From positions 186,001 through 250,000 of the forward strand of contig NZ_CP049156.1 of NCBI RefSeq assembly GCF_011493005.1: a stretch of DNA of 64,000 nucleotides, read 5' to 3'. Below are positions 1-8,585 of the stretch, piece by piece. A program made the translations under genes and the position numbers. The stretch is from Caballeronia sp. SBC1 (GTDB taxonomy: Bacteria; Pseudomonadota; Gammaproteobacteria; Burkholderiales; Burkholderiaceae). The notes under the pieces were generated by a model. It had not been told where the DNA came from. It worked only from the letters and a program-made list of their open reading frames with translations, and did no database searches. Within the stretch, counting starts at the first letter, position 1, and every line of letters begins with the position of its first letter.

Positions 1-63
1 CACTTCGTGTCCTTTTCGTTTGATTGAAGCACTCACTTCGGAAACCGTACTAATCTACGGCAC

Positions 64-741
64 TCACCACGTGAGCGGCGTACCGTCGTACTGCACGAAT
101 GAGCCGTTGAATTTTTTGGGATTCGCGGCGGCCGCTGCGATCACCGCGCGCATTCCGGAAATGCTGTGCGCCGGTTCGATAGCCGCCGACGAGCCGCCCA
201 TCTCGGTGCGCACCCAGCCAGGATGCAACGCGATGCACGTCGAGCCGCGCGCTTCCAGCGACGCCGCCTTCAACGCCGCATTCACCGCGGCTTTGCTCGC
301 ACGATACAGCCAGCCCGCAGTCCCGTTCATCTCCGCGATACCGCCCATCTTGCTCGACAGCACAGCGAGCACGCCATGCGCGGCGTCGGTGAGCGGCAGG
401 AGGAGGGGCAGCAGTTGCATCGGGCCACGGACGTTGGTGTGCATGACGTGATCGAAATCTTCCGACAGCACGGTTTCCACATGTTCGGTGCGTGGACCAT
501 ATACACCCGACACGATGATCGCTACATCCAGTTTCTCGCCATCGAGTTGCCAGCCGAGTGCCGCGATCTGTTCGGCTTGCGTCGTGTCGACCGGGAAGGT
601 TTTTGCGCCCATGGCTTCGAGTGCTTTCAACGACGCTTCGCCGCGAGCGGTGGCGAGCACGCGCCAGCCGTCGCGACAATATCCTCGCGCGAATTCGTGG
701 CCGAGCCCGCGCGATGCACCCACGATCAATACAGTTTTCAT
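64..741 (-). CDS. SDR family oxidoreductase
   Basis: Predicted NAD(P)-dependent short-chain dehydrogenase/reductase of 225 aa; substrate unknown. The N-terminus has the Rossmann nucleotide motif GASRGLG (about residues 8-14), a catalytic-type serine in VLSSKMGG, and the YRASK version of the YxxxK active site. The length is typical of a classical SDR. I chose the ATG at 741 because MKTVLIVGAS begins directly at the first beta strand; an upstream start at 756 would add only five residues. It lies 21 nt downstream of the thiolase on the same strand and is probably the last gene of the aceK-can-thiolase-SDR operon. Family certain, reaction not inferable. Confidence 0.88.
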   Translation of the reverse strand: MKTVLIVGASRGLGHEFARGYCRDGWRVLATARGEASLKALEAMGAKTFPVDTTQAEQIAALGWQLDGEKLDVAIIVSGVYGPRTEHVETVLSEDFDHVMHTNVRGPMQLLPLLLPLTDAAHGVLAVLSSKMGGIAEMNGTAGWLYRASKAAVNAALKAASLEARGSTCIALHPGWVRTEMGGSSAAIEPAHSISGMRAVIAAAAANPKKFNGSFVQYDGTPLTW

Positions 742-762
742 AGTGTTCCCCTGCACGATGCT

Positions 763-1956
763 CTAAACCAGCTCAATCCCCATCGCCGTCGCTTCCCCTC
801 CGCCGATACACAAGCTCGCCACGCCGCGTTTCAATCCGCGCTGACGCAACGCGCCGATCAAGGTCACGAGAATCCGCGCGCCCGATGCACCAATCGGATG
901 TCCCAGCGCGCAAGCGCCGCCGTTGACGTTGACCTTGTCGTGCGGCAAATCGTGTTCCCGCATGGCGGCCATCGCGACGACGGCAAACGCTTCGTTGATC
1001 TCGAACAAATCGACTTCGTTTGCACGCCAGCCGTTCTTATCGAGCAGCTTGCGGATCGCACCGACAGGCGCGGTCGTGAACAACGCTGGTTCCTGCGCGA
1101 AGGTACTGTGCCCGACGACCCGCGCGAGCGGCGTGACACCGAGCCGCTTTGCTGTGGATGCCCGCATCATGACGAGTGCGGCGGCGCCATCGGAGATAGA
1201 CGATGCATTGGCAGCCGTCACCGTGCCGTCTTTCGCGAACGCGGGTTTGAGCGTAGAAATCTTGTCGATATTCGCCTTGAACGGCTGTTCGTCGTGGTCA
1301 ATAACGGTATCGCCCTTGCGACCCGCCACGGTGACCGGTGCAATTTCCCAATCGAACGAACCGTCCTCATTCGCCCGCTTCGCACGGCGCAGCGACTCCA
1401 CCGCAAACGCGTCCTGCGCTTCCCGCGAAAACTTGTACGACCCGGCGCATTGCTCCGCGAACGCACCCATCAGCCGGCCTTTTTCATACGCGTCTTCAAG
1501 GCCATCGAGGAACATATGATCGAGCACCTGACCGTGGCCCATGCGCATGCCGCCACGCGCCTTCGGCAGCAAATACGGCGCGTTGGTCATGCTCTCCATC
1601 CCGCCCGCGACAATCACGTCCGCCGATCCGGCCAGCAGCATGTCGTGCGCGAACATGGCGGCGCGCATACCCGAGCCGCACATCTTGTTGACCGTGGTGC
1701 TGCCAACGGATAGCGGCAGGCCTGCGCCAAGCGCGGCTTGCCGCGCGGGCGCCTGGCCGAGTCCGGCGGGCAGCACGCAGCCCATCACGGCTTCTTCGAT
1801 CTGCTCGGGCTTCAGCCCGGCGCGTTCAACCGCGGCGCGGATTGCCACCGAGCCGAGTTGCGGCGCTGTCACCGTGGCGAAGTCGCCTTGAAAAGCGGCC
1901 ATCGGCGTGCGTACTGCCGACACGATCACCACCGGATCAGTTACGAAATCAGTCAT
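763..1956 (-). CDS. Acetyl-CoA acetyltransferase (thiolase)
   Basis: Thiolase of 397 aa, which condenses two acetyl-CoA or cleaves 3-ketoacyl-CoA. All signatures are present: the nucleophilic Cys in NKMCGSGMR (about residue 92), NEAFA, the His-containing GGACALGHPIGASGAR block, and the second catalytic Cys in CIGGGEATA. Full length for the family. Its start overlaps the 3' end of the carbonic anhydrase gene by 8 bp, which suggests translational coupling. The biosynthetic (PhaA/AtoB-like) class fits the length and motifs, but whether it serves PHB synthesis, ketone-body use or leucine breakdown cannot be told here. Confidence 0.93.
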   Translation of the reverse strand: MTDFVTDPVVIVSAVRTPMAAFQGDFATVTAPQLGSVAIRAAVERAGLKPEQIEEAVMGCVLPAGLGQAPARQAALGAGLPLSVGSTTVNKMCGSGMRAAMFAHDMLLAGSADVIVAGGMESMTNAPYLLPKARGGMRMGHGQVLDHMFLDGLEDAYEKGRLMGAFAEQCAGSYKFSREAQDAFAVESLRRAKRANEDGSFDWEIAPVTVAGRKGDTVIDHDEQPFKANIDKISTLKPAFAKDGTVTAANASSISDGAAALVMMRASTAKRLGVTPLARVVGHSTFAQEPALFTTAPVGAIRKLLDKNGWRANEVDLFEINEAFAVVAMAAMREHDLPHDKVNVNGGACALGHPIGASGARILVTLIGALRQRGLKRGVASLCIGGGEATAMGIELV

Positions 1957-2734
1957 GTTTCAGCTCCTTGATCACACCTTTCACAATAGCGGGGATATCG
2001 CCGAGACGAGCGGCATCGGAGGCGAGCACATCGTTGTCCGATGAATGCGCGCCACCGCGCGCCAGCGAAGCGATGCATTGCCGATAGGTCGGTTCAACTT
2101 CTTCCGACCCGCTGATCATCATGCCCATGTTGCGCACGCGGCCGTCATGCACGCCGTAGGTCCAGCCGTGCACCGTGATCTCCTGACCACGTGCCCACGC
2201 ATCGCGCAGGATGGTCGTATGGCACACGTTCATTGTCTGTTCGATCGTGTTCAGCTCCACCAGCCGACGATTGCGCGCGACGCCCATCGGCCATTCTTCG
2301 AGCAGCGCGGCGTGTTTGTCGCGCACGTCTTCCACGTGCCGCAGCCAGTTATCGGCCAGGCCCACGCGCCGGCCCAGGAGCGCCGCGCCCACGCCGGAAC
2401 AGCCGTAGTGCCCGACCACCATGATGTGCTTGACCTTCAGCAGGTCGACGGCGAACTGGATCACGGACAAGCAGTTGAGGTCCGAGTGAACGACCACGTT
2501 CGCGATGTTCCTGTGCACGAACACCTCACCCGGCGGCAAGCCAATAATCTGGTTGGCCGGCACGCGCGAGTCCGAGCATCCGATCCACAGATACTCCGGC
2601 GCTTGCTGATCCGCGAGGCGGGAGAAATATTCAGCGTCTTCCGAGAGCTTGCGATCGACCCACTTCAGGTTGTTATCGAATAGGTGCGAGAGCGGGTTGT
2701 TGTCGTGGCTTTCAGGGTTGTCGATGTTGGACAT
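1949..2734 (-). CDS. can: Beta-class carbonic anhydrase
   Basis: Reversible CO2 hydration, cytoplasmic. The 261-aa protein shows the zinc-site pattern of beta-carbonic anhydrases: Cys53, Asp55 and Arg57 in CSDSRVPANQ, and His109 and Cys112 in HYGCSGVGAAL. The C-terminus (RGGAHSSDNDVLASDAARLG and beyond) extends somewhat past the usual ~220 aa core. It sits 21 nt after aceK and overlaps the thiolase start, so it is in the same apparent operon. Bicarbonate supply for anaplerotic carboxylation fits a neighbour of aceK, but that is inference. Confidence 0.94.
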   Translation of the reverse strand: MSNIDNPESHDNNPLSHLFDNNLKWVDRKLSEDAEYFSRLADQQAPEYLWIGCSDSRVPANQIIGLPPGEVFVHRNIANVVVHSDLNCLSVIQFAVDLLKVKHIMVVGHYGCSGVGAALLGRRVGLADNWLRHVEDVRDKHAALLEEWPMGVARNRRLVELNTIEQTMNVCHTTILRDAWARGQEITVHGWTYGVHDGRVRNMGMMISGSEEVEPTYRQCIASLARGGAHSSDNDVLASDAARLGDIPAIVKGVIKELKHD

Positions 2735-2755
2735 GGCATTCAGTTCGGATAGGTT

Positions 2756-4555
2756 TTATGCGGCGCGTGCTGCAGGTGCGCCGTCCAGAAAACGCTCAGG
2801 ATAACGAACGCAAAAACGGATACTGCGTTCGTACGGGAAGAAGTCGGCGAGCTCGCCGTTAAGGATCTGTTCCTTGTGCTTTTGCCAGAGAGCGGGGTCG
2901 AAGAAATCGGGGTGATGTTTCATGAACACGTTGCGCACGCGCGGGTCGCCGAGCAGGAATGTGTCATAGGTTTCGGGGAAGATGTCATGCGGCCCGACGG
3001 TGTACCACGGCTCGCCCGACATCTCGTCTTCCTCGTTGCGCGCTTGCGGCAGTTTGCGCACGTTGCAGTCGGTCAGATACTCGATCTCGTCATAGTCATA
3101 GAACACCACGCGGCCGTGGCGCGTGACGCCGAAATTCTTATAGAGCATGTCGCCGGGGAAGATGTTGGCCTGGATCAATTCCTTGATCGCGTTGCCATAT
3201 TCCTTGATGCCGTGCTCGATTTCCGAAGGCGTGCCGTTCTGCAAATACAGGTTCAGCGGCGTCATGCGGCGCTCGATGTACAAGTGCCTGATCACCAGGT
3301 TATCGCCTTCGTATTCGATCATTGAAGGGACTTCTTTGGCGAGCTCTTTCAGCAGCGCATCGTCGAGGCGCGACAGCGGTAACGCGACGCTGGAATACTC
3401 GAGCGTATCGGCCATGCGTCCCAGCCGGTCGTGGCGTTTGACGAGCTGATACTTGTCCTGAACCTTCTTGCGCGTGGTTTCCTTCGGCGGCGGGAAGGTG
3501 TCCTTGATCAGCTTGAACACGTACGGAAACGACGGCAGCGTGAACACCAGCATCACAAGTCCCTTGATGCCCGGCGCGATGACGAATTTATCGCTGGAAT
3601 GCGACAGGTGATGCAGCAAGTCGCGATAAAACAGGTTCTTGCCCTGCTTCTGCAAGCCCACCGACGTATAGATTTCCGCCTTCGGTTTGCCCGGCATGAT
3701 CGAGCGCAGGAACTGCACATACGCCGATGGCACTTCCATATCCACGAGGAAATAGGAGTGCGCGAAGCTGAAGATGATCAGCAGTTGCTCTCGCTGCAAC
3801 AGGACTGTATCGAGTGCAAGCAGCCCAGGTAACGCGTGACGCACGGGCACGGCGAACGGCACTACCAGATCCGCGTTGATGATCCGCCCCACTATGTACG
3901 CCGCCTTGTTGCGAAAGAACAGCGACGACAGCACGTGAATCTGGAAATTAGGCGCAGCCTTGAACTCGCCGAAGGCTTCGGTAATGGCTTGCATCAGGCA
4001 CTGAACGTCGCGATGCAGATCCTCGAACGGCGGTTCGAGCTGAAAGTTCGTCACGATCCGTTCGAGTGTTGCGGCAAGCCCGTCCTTACTCGGGTAATAC
4101 GCGCGATAAGTCGGCTTGGCCGCGGGTTCGTCGTTCTCGATGTACTCCGTCGAAATAGCCGGTCGCACGAAAATGAAGTCATTATTGAAGTACGAGCGAT
4201 GCAGGATCTTGCAGCACACGGAGTTGAAAAACGTCTCCGCGCACTCGGGCTGCCGGTGCGACGTCAGCAAGCCGATGTAATGCAGCTTGATCTGCTGCCA
4301 GATTTCATCGTCTATGTTCTCCGCGTCGTACTCGTCTTCCAGGCGCATCACGCACTCTTCCACCCGATCGTCGTACGACGTGATGCGCTCGCGCGCGAGC
4401 CGCTGCAGCGCATGCCAGTCGCCGGCCTCGAATAGCCCCTTCGCGGCGATGGCCGCATCGCGAAACACGCGATAGTGACGGTCGAAGCCTTCGAGCAGCG
4501 TTTCCGCGACATCGAAGCCAATCTGCGACGACAGTAACTTGGGAAAGTGATTCAT
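2756..4555 (-). CDS. aceK: Isocitrate dehydrogenase kinase/phosphatase
   Basis: Bifunctional enzyme that phosphorylates and dephosphorylates isocitrate dehydrogenase to divert carbon into the glyoxylate shunt. 599 aa, the usual length. The C-terminal kinase-like half has the ATP-binding region around [20 protein letters not shown] with the following KLIKD lysine, and the catalytic/metal region [20 protein letters not shown]. The N-terminal regulatory half is complete. First gene of the apparent operon aceK-can-thiolase-SDR. The glyoxylate shunt genes aceA and aceB are not in the window, so aceK is uncoupled from them here. Confidence 0.96.
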   Translation of the reverse strand: MNHFPKLLSSQIGFDVAETLLEGFDRHYRVFRDAAIAAKGLFEAGDWHALQRLARERITSYDDRVEECVMRLEDEYDAENIDDEIWQQIKLHYIGLLTSHRQPECAETFFNSVCCKILHRSYFNNDFIFVRPAISTEYIENDEPAAKPTYRAYYPSKDGLAATLERIVTNFQLEPPFEDLHRDVQCLMQAITEAFGEFKAAPNFQIHVLSSLFFRNKAAYIVGRIINADLVVPFAVPVRHALPGLLALDTVLLQREQLLIIFSFAHSYFLVDMEVPSAYVQFLRSIMPGKPKAEIYTSVGLQKQGKNLFYRDLLHHLSHSSDKFVIAPGIKGLVMLVFTLPSFPYVFKLIKDTFPPPKETTRKKVQDKYQLVKRHDRLGRMADTLEYSSVALPLSRLDDALLKELAKEVPSMIEYEGDNLVIRHLYIERRMTPLNLYLQNGTPSEIEHGIKEYGNAIKELIQANIFPGDMLYKNFGVTRHGRVVFYDYDEIEYLTDCNVRKLPQARNEEDEMSGEPWYTVGPHDIFPETYDTFLLGDPRVRNVFMKHHPDFFDPALWQKHKEQILNGELADFFPYERSIRFCVRYPERFLDGAPAARAA

Positions 4556-4723
4556 ATCGACCCTGCACTTTGTGTGGTGTCGTCCGACGTGCGTTTAAGT
4601 GCGCTAAGTGATTACGTCTTTACGTTATTTATAAGTGTTCAAACCCGGCTTTGAATCCGGCCGATATTGTATCGCCAGATGTTTTGGTTCCTTAGGCCGC
4701 CGCCGTTCCTGCGCGTTGGTAGC

Positions 4724-5173
4724 TCAAGGCACCTTCGCGCCTTTCTCCTTGGCGGCCGGTGCTCCAGCCCTACGCATGCGCTTTTCAGCGTTCGCTGAAA
4801 GCAGCGCACGCCCTTGCGCTTCATACGCGGCGAGCTCGGCGAGCGTTGCGTTCAGGTCGTCCAGTTGCCGCTCCAGCACCGAGCGATGCGCCGCGATGGT
4901 GTCCAGGAACGCGTGTAACTGGGCGACCGTCCCGGTCGGCGAATCGTAGAGATCGAGCAGCCTGCTCACCTCCAGCAACGTGAACCCGAGCCGCTTGCCG
5001 CGCAGCGTCAGCTTGAGCCGCGTGCGGTCGCGCGCCGAATATACGCGACGCACGCCGTTCGTGCCTTCGCGCGCCGGCGCGAGCAAACCCTGATTCTCAT
5101 AGAAGCGAATCGCGCGCGGCGTGATCTCGAATTCGCGGGCCAGGTCGGTGATTGTGTAACGCGTGTCTGTCAT
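4724..5173 (-). CDS. MerR family transcriptional regulator (LiuR-like)
   Basis: 149-aa regulator with an N-terminal MerR winged helix (YTITDLAREFEITPRAIRFYE, residues 6-26, followed by the wing with GVRRVYSARD) and a C-terminal coiled coil (about 85-130). There is no Cys-rich metal site, so it is not a metal sensor. It resembles the short LiuR/AtuR-type MerR proteins that control branched-chain or isoprenoid acid catabolism. It is divergent from the metallo-hydrolase at 5285, with an inverted repeat between them that is probably its operator. Effector unknown. Confidence 0.85.
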   Translation of the reverse strand: MTDTRYTITDLAREFEITPRAIRFYENQGLLAPAREGTNGVRRVYSARDRTRLKLTLRGKRLGFTLLEVSRLLDLYDSPTGTVAQLHAFLDTIAAHRSVLERQLDDLNATLAELAAYEAQGRALLSANAEKRMRRAGAPAAKEKGAKVP

Positions 5174-5223
5174 TGAAATTACGAGGTTCCCAGCGCTTTT
5201 CTGAAGCCGACGTTAAAATGCAG

Positions 5224-5241
5224 GTTAACGTTAGCGTCAAC
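5224..5241. promoter_or_regulatory. Candidate MerR operator (inverted repeat)
   Basis: Imperfect palindrome GTTAACG-N4-CGTCAAC in the 111-bp divergent intergenic region between the MerR gene and the metallo-hydrolase gene. Half-sites differ at one position. It resembles the GACGTNAACGTC-type sites I recall for LiuR-like MerR proteins. Assignment is by position and symmetry only. Confidence 0.5.
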
Positions 5242-5284
5242 TTGGCGGCAATGCAACAACTGACAACCCGGAGATCCGACCCGC

Positions 5285-6355
5285 ATGAACCCGCTCGAAC
5301 AGCAACTCGATTACGTTTTCGCAGACCGTCTTCCTGAAAGCGGCTACTCGATGGAAGTCACGCCCGGCGTGTTCTGGGTGCGCATGCCGTTGCCGTTCGC
5401 GCTCGACCACATCAACCTGTGGGTCATGCGCGACGAGATTGACGGCGTGGCGGGGTGGACCATTATCGATTGCGGTATTTCAGACGAAACGATCCGGGCG
5501 AACTGGGAGCGCACGTTCGACACGCTACTCGACGGCCTGCCTGTGTTGCGCGTGCTCGTCACGCATTGCCACCCGGACCACCTCGGCCTTGCGGACTGGA
5601 TCTGCAATGGCGGCGAGAAGAAACGATGGGATCCGGTCAGGCTCTGGATGTCGCTTGGCGAGTACGCCATGGGCCGCGTAATGTCCGCGGGCGACGGCTC
5701 CGACGCGGGCGGCGAACGTGCGGCGCGGCACTTTGCGCGGCACGGGATGACGGACCCGGCGTCGCTTGAAGCGCTGCGCAAGCGCGATACGTATTACCCG
5801 AAGCTCGTGCCGTCCATTCCGTCGGTTTATCGTCGTCTGCGCGATGGCGATAAGGTCAAGATAGGTGGCCGTGATTGGGAAGTGGTGACAGGGTTTGGTC
5901 ATTCCCCTGAACATTGCGCGTTCTTCTGCGCTCAGACAAAGGTGCTGATTTCCGGCGATATGGTGCTGCCGCGCATCTCGACCAACGTCTCGGTGTTCGC
6001 TATTGAACCGGAGGGGAATCCGCTCGCGCTGTTCCTGGGTTCGCTGGGCCGCTACGAGTCCCTTCCCGCCGATACCCTCGTGCTCCCTTCGCATGGCAAG
6101 CCGTTTCGCGGCATGCATACGCGCATCGGGCAGCTTCGGGATCATCACGCGGCGCGTTTGCAGGAAGTGCGCGAGGCCTGCGCGCTCAAGCCGCAAAGTG
6201 CCGCTGACATTGTGCCGCTCATGTTCAAGCGCCCACTCGATGTACACCAGATGACGTTCGCGCTCGGCGAAGCGCTGGCGCATTTGCACTTGCTCTGGCT
6301 GGAAGGCGAACTCGTGCGTACCCATGACGAAGACGGCGTGATCCGTTTTCACTGA
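5285..6355 (+). CDS. MBL-fold metallo-hydrolase
   Basis: 356-aa metallo-beta-lactamase-fold hydrolase. It has the metal motif THCHPDHLGLADW (HxHxDH, about residues 95-107), a downstream GHSPEHCAFF histidine, the SGDMVLPR aspartate and the LPSHGKPF histidine, so the dinuclear metal site looks intact. The C-terminal ~80 residues form a helical extension of the type in GloB-like/LACTB2-like proteins. No signal peptide, so cytoplasmic. Divergent from the MerR regulator, which probably controls it. Substrate unknown; a thioesterase or glyoxalase II-like activity is possible. Confidence 0.88.
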   Translation: MNPLEQQLDYVFADRLPESGYSMEVTPGVFWVRMPLPFALDHINLWVMRDEIDGVAGWTIIDCGISDETIRANWERTFDTLLDGLPVLRVLVTHCHPDHLGLADWICNGGEKKRWDPVRLWMSLGEYAMGRVMSAGDGSDAGGERAARHFARHGMTDPASLEALRKRDTYYPKLVPSIPSVYRRLRDGDKVKIGGRDWEVVTGFGHSPEHCAFFCAQTKVLISGDMVLPRISTNVSVFAIEPEGNPLALFLGSLGRYESLPADTLVLPSHGKPFRGMHTRIGQLRDHHAARLQEVREACALKPQSAADIVPLMFKRPLDVHQMTFALGEALAHLHLLWLEGELVRTHDEDGVIRFH

Positions 6356-6375
6356 AGTCGCGCCGAAGTAAAAAA

Positions 6376-6403
6376 GAAGCCGGGCGTTTGCGCGCCCGGC
6401 TTC
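6376..6403 (-). terminator. Rho-independent terminator
   Basis: Perfect 11-bp GC-rich stem (6376-6386 with 6393-6403) and a 6-nt loop between the convergent metallo-hydrolase and dppA-like genes. On the minus strand it is followed by a T tract (6371-6375), so it mainly serves the dppA-like gene. Confidence 0.85.
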
Positions 6404-6440
6404 CTTTGAACTTGAACTACCGCATGAACCAAAGCCGCGA

Positions 6441-8027
6441 CTATTGAACCTCGACGTTCGAGAAGTTCTGTCGTCCGAACGGACTCACTCGATACCCGCT
6501 GACATTGCTGCGCGTAAGCGCCGCTGCCGTCGGATAACCGAGCGGAATCCACAGCGCCTGGTCGTGAATAATCTGCTGCGCTTCGGTATAAGCCTTGGTC
6601 CGCTGGCTTGTATCGGCGGTTGCCTTGCCTTCATCGATCAACCGGTCGAGCGTCGGGTCGCAGAAGCGCGCGAAGTTGATGCCCGAACGCACCGCGGCGC
6701 AACTGAAGAGCGGCGACAGATAATTATCCGGGTCACCGTTGTCACCGGCCCAGCCCATGAACAACATGTCGTGCTGACCCTGCTTCGCTTCCTTGATCAG
6801 CTCGCCCCATTCAATCACCTTCACCTGCGCCTTCACGCCGATCTTCGCCAGATCCGCTTGCAGCAACTCGGCGCCTACCTTCGGATTCGGATTCAGCACG
6901 CTGCCATTCGGACGCACCCAGATGGTAGTGTCGAAGCCATTCGGAAAGCCCGCATCGGCGAGCAGCTTCTTCGCGCGATTGACTGAATACGGATACGCCG
7001 TGATCTGCTTGTCATAGCTCCATGTGTTCGGCGGATACGGATTCACAGCGGGCGTGGCCGTGTTTTCGAAGACGGTCTTCAGGTAGGTCGTACGATCAAA
7101 CGCAACGTTCAACGCCTGGCGCACCTTGGGGTTATCGAGCGGCTTCTTCTGCGTGTTCAACGCGACGAACGCCGTCATGAAGGCCGGTGTTTCGACCACT
7201 TTCATTGAACTGTCCTTCTTCGCGTCGAGCACGTCCTGCGGCTTCGGCGACAACGCGATCTGGCATTCACCCGCCTTGATCTTCTGCGCGCGCACCGAGG
7301 CATCGGGCGTGATGGCGTAGATCAGCCGGTCCACCTTGGGCTTCGGTCCCCAGTATGTCGGGTTGACGTCGTAACGGATCACGGCGTCTTTCGTATAGCT
7401 CTTCAGCACGAACGGACCGGTGCCGATCGGTTTCGCGTTCAGGTCGGTTTCCTTGCCCGCCTTGAGCAACTGGTCGGCGTATTCGGCCGAATAGATCGAT
7501 GCAAATCCCATGGTCAGGATGGGCACGAAGGTCGCGTTCGGCGTGTTGAGCTCGAACTTGACGGTGTTGTCATCGACTTTGGATACGGACTTGATCAGCT
7601 TGACTAAGCCCATGGACTGCGCGTGCGGGAAGCCACTCGCGCCCGCCACCTTGTGCCACGGATTGCTGTCGGAGAGCATGCGGTCGAAGGAGAACACCAC
7701 GTCGTCGGCGTTCAGTTTTCTCGATGGCGTGAAGTAGTCCGTGGTCTGGAACGCCACGTTCGGCCGCAGATGAAACGTGTAGGTGAGGCCGTCGGGGCTC
7801 ACGTCCCATTTCTCGGCGAGCGCGGGCGTGACCTTTTTCGCGACTTCATCGTAGGAGACGAGCGTGTTGAAGATCACATCCGCCGATGCGTTGGTCGTCA
7901 CCAGCGAATTGAATTGCACGACGTCGAAGCCATCCGGGCTCGACTCGGTGCACACAGTGAGCGGTTTCGCGATCGCGAGCACCGGCGTGATGGCCAGTAC
8001 AGCAGCTGCGAGCATTCTGAAGCGCAT
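6441..8027 (-). CDS. ABC transporter substrate-binding protein (DppA/OppA family)
   Basis: 528-aa periplasmic binding protein of the peptide/nickel family (SBP_bac_5). The first ~20 residues (MRFRMLAAAVLAITPVLAIA) are a Sec signal peptide. The mature part has the typical family regions: KPLTVCTESSPDGFDVVQFNS, DVVFSFDRM, and the C-terminal QIIHDQALWIPLGYP. It looks like a dipeptide-binding DppA. No permease or ATPase gene lies beside it, so it is an orphan whose partner transporter must be elsewhere. A strong terminator follows. Confidence 0.9.
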   Translation of the reverse strand: MRFRMLAAAVLAITPVLAIAKPLTVCTESSPDGFDVVQFNSLVTTNASADVIFNTLVSYDEVAKKVTPALAEKWDVSPDGLTYTFHLRPNVAFQTTDYFTPSRKLNADDVVFSFDRMLSDSNPWHKVAGASGFPHAQSMGLVKLIKSVSKVDDNTVKFELNTPNATFVPILTMGFASIYSAEYADQLLKAGKETDLNAKPIGTGPFVLKSYTKDAVIRYDVNPTYWGPKPKVDRLIYAITPDASVRAQKIKAGECQIALSPKPQDVLDAKKDSSMKVVETPAFMTAFVALNTQKKPLDNPKVRQALNVAFDRTTYLKTVFENTATPAVNPYPPNTWSYDKQITAYPYSVNRAKKLLADAGFPNGFDTTIWVRPNGSVLNPNPKVGAELLQADLAKIGVKAQVKVIEWGELIKEAKQGQHDMLFMGWAGDNGDPDNYLSPLFSCAAVRSGINFARFCDPTLDRLIDEGKATADTSQRTKAYTEAQQIIHDQALWIPLGYPTAAALTRSNVSGYRVSPFGRQNFSNVEVQ

Positions 8028-8245
8028 GGGATCTCCCGTTACGAACGTGGTCGTCAGTGTTAGTCAGTCAGACGTTTCTTGTTTAGCCGTTGCAGCTTAT
8101 TGTACGGTGCGCTTCGTCGGATGCGTCAGCGCAACGAACGTGCCTCCGTGGCCGTAGCTTACTGAACCGTTATTTCCGCTACAACGACCGATTCGGGATA
8201 TCCATATGGGCACGCGACAGTTTTTTTCGCCGTCGGTTGCCTTGG
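8028..8245. other. Intergenic region upstream of dppA-like gene and riboswitch promoter
   Basis: About 220 bp of non-coding sequence between the divergent dppA-like gene and the antiporter leader. The short open frames here have no plausible start or family resemblance. It presumably holds the dppA-like promoter on the minus strand, which I could not pin down. Confidence 0.5.
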
Positions 8246-8274
8246 TTGCCTAATCCGCGGACCCACGCTAAACT
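8246..8274 (+). promoter_or_regulatory. Sigma-70-type promoter for the riboswitch-antiporter transcript
   Basis: TTGCCT (8246-8251), exactly 17 bp, TAAACT (8269-8274). Predicted transcription start is near 8281, immediately ahead of the riboswitch aptamer, which supports the assignment. Confidence 0.65.
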
Positions 8275-8280
8275 CGTGGC

Positions 8281-8385
8281 CGTCTTTGGGGAGTAGCCTT
8301 CCTTCCGCAACGGGAGGAGGACGCGTCAACATACTCGGCTGGTTAGCCGTGGCGCGTTCGACCGGTCAGGTTTGGCGAGACCATG
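8281..8385 (+). ncRNA. yybP-ykoY (Mn2+-sensing) riboswitch
   Basis: The hallmark conserved boxes of the yybP-ykoY aptamer occur in order: GGGGAGTAGCC (8288-8298), a variable GC-rich hairpin, GTCAACATACTCG (8325-8337), a second hairpin, and TTTGGCGAGACC (8371-8382). The family senses Mn2+ and usually activates metal exporters or Ca2+/H+ and TerC-type proteins. It sits between a good promoter and the CaCA antiporter gene. A long inverted repeat that follows may be part of the expression platform. Confidence 0.93.
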
Positions 8386-8399
8386 GGTGCATCTTGTCG

Positions 8400-8453
8400 T
8401 TCACGGTCGGACGGCGCGGGATTGCATCCTGGTTCGCTGACGTCCGACCGTGA
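8400..8453 (+). promoter_or_regulatory. Inverted repeat in the riboswitch expression platform
   Basis: Perfect 14-bp complementary arms TTCACGGTCGGACG (8400-8413) and CGTCCGACCGTGAA (8440-8453), with a 26-nt loop, lie between the aptamer and the antiporter start. There is no T tract, so this is not a classical terminator. It may be a Rho-related or translation-control element. Function inferred from position. Confidence 0.55.
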
Positions 8454-8585
8454 AATCATCGTGTCTCCAAAACAAAAACACCCCAGGCCTGCCCCAGGTC
8501 AACCCCTGCGCTCGTCGGTTTCTCTACCGCTGCTCTGCCATTTCGATTGCGTCGCCTGCTCGCCGGCTTCATCGCGAGGTGCCGC

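Noticed and set aside
166..1713. 515-aa plus-strand open frame opposite the SDR and thiolase genes
   Set aside because: Arg/His-rich shadow of the thiolase frame, with no family motifs or ribosome site.
8028..8245. Small open frames upstream of the riboswitch
   Set aside because: No start with ribosome site, no hydrophobic or family pattern; intergenic DNA.
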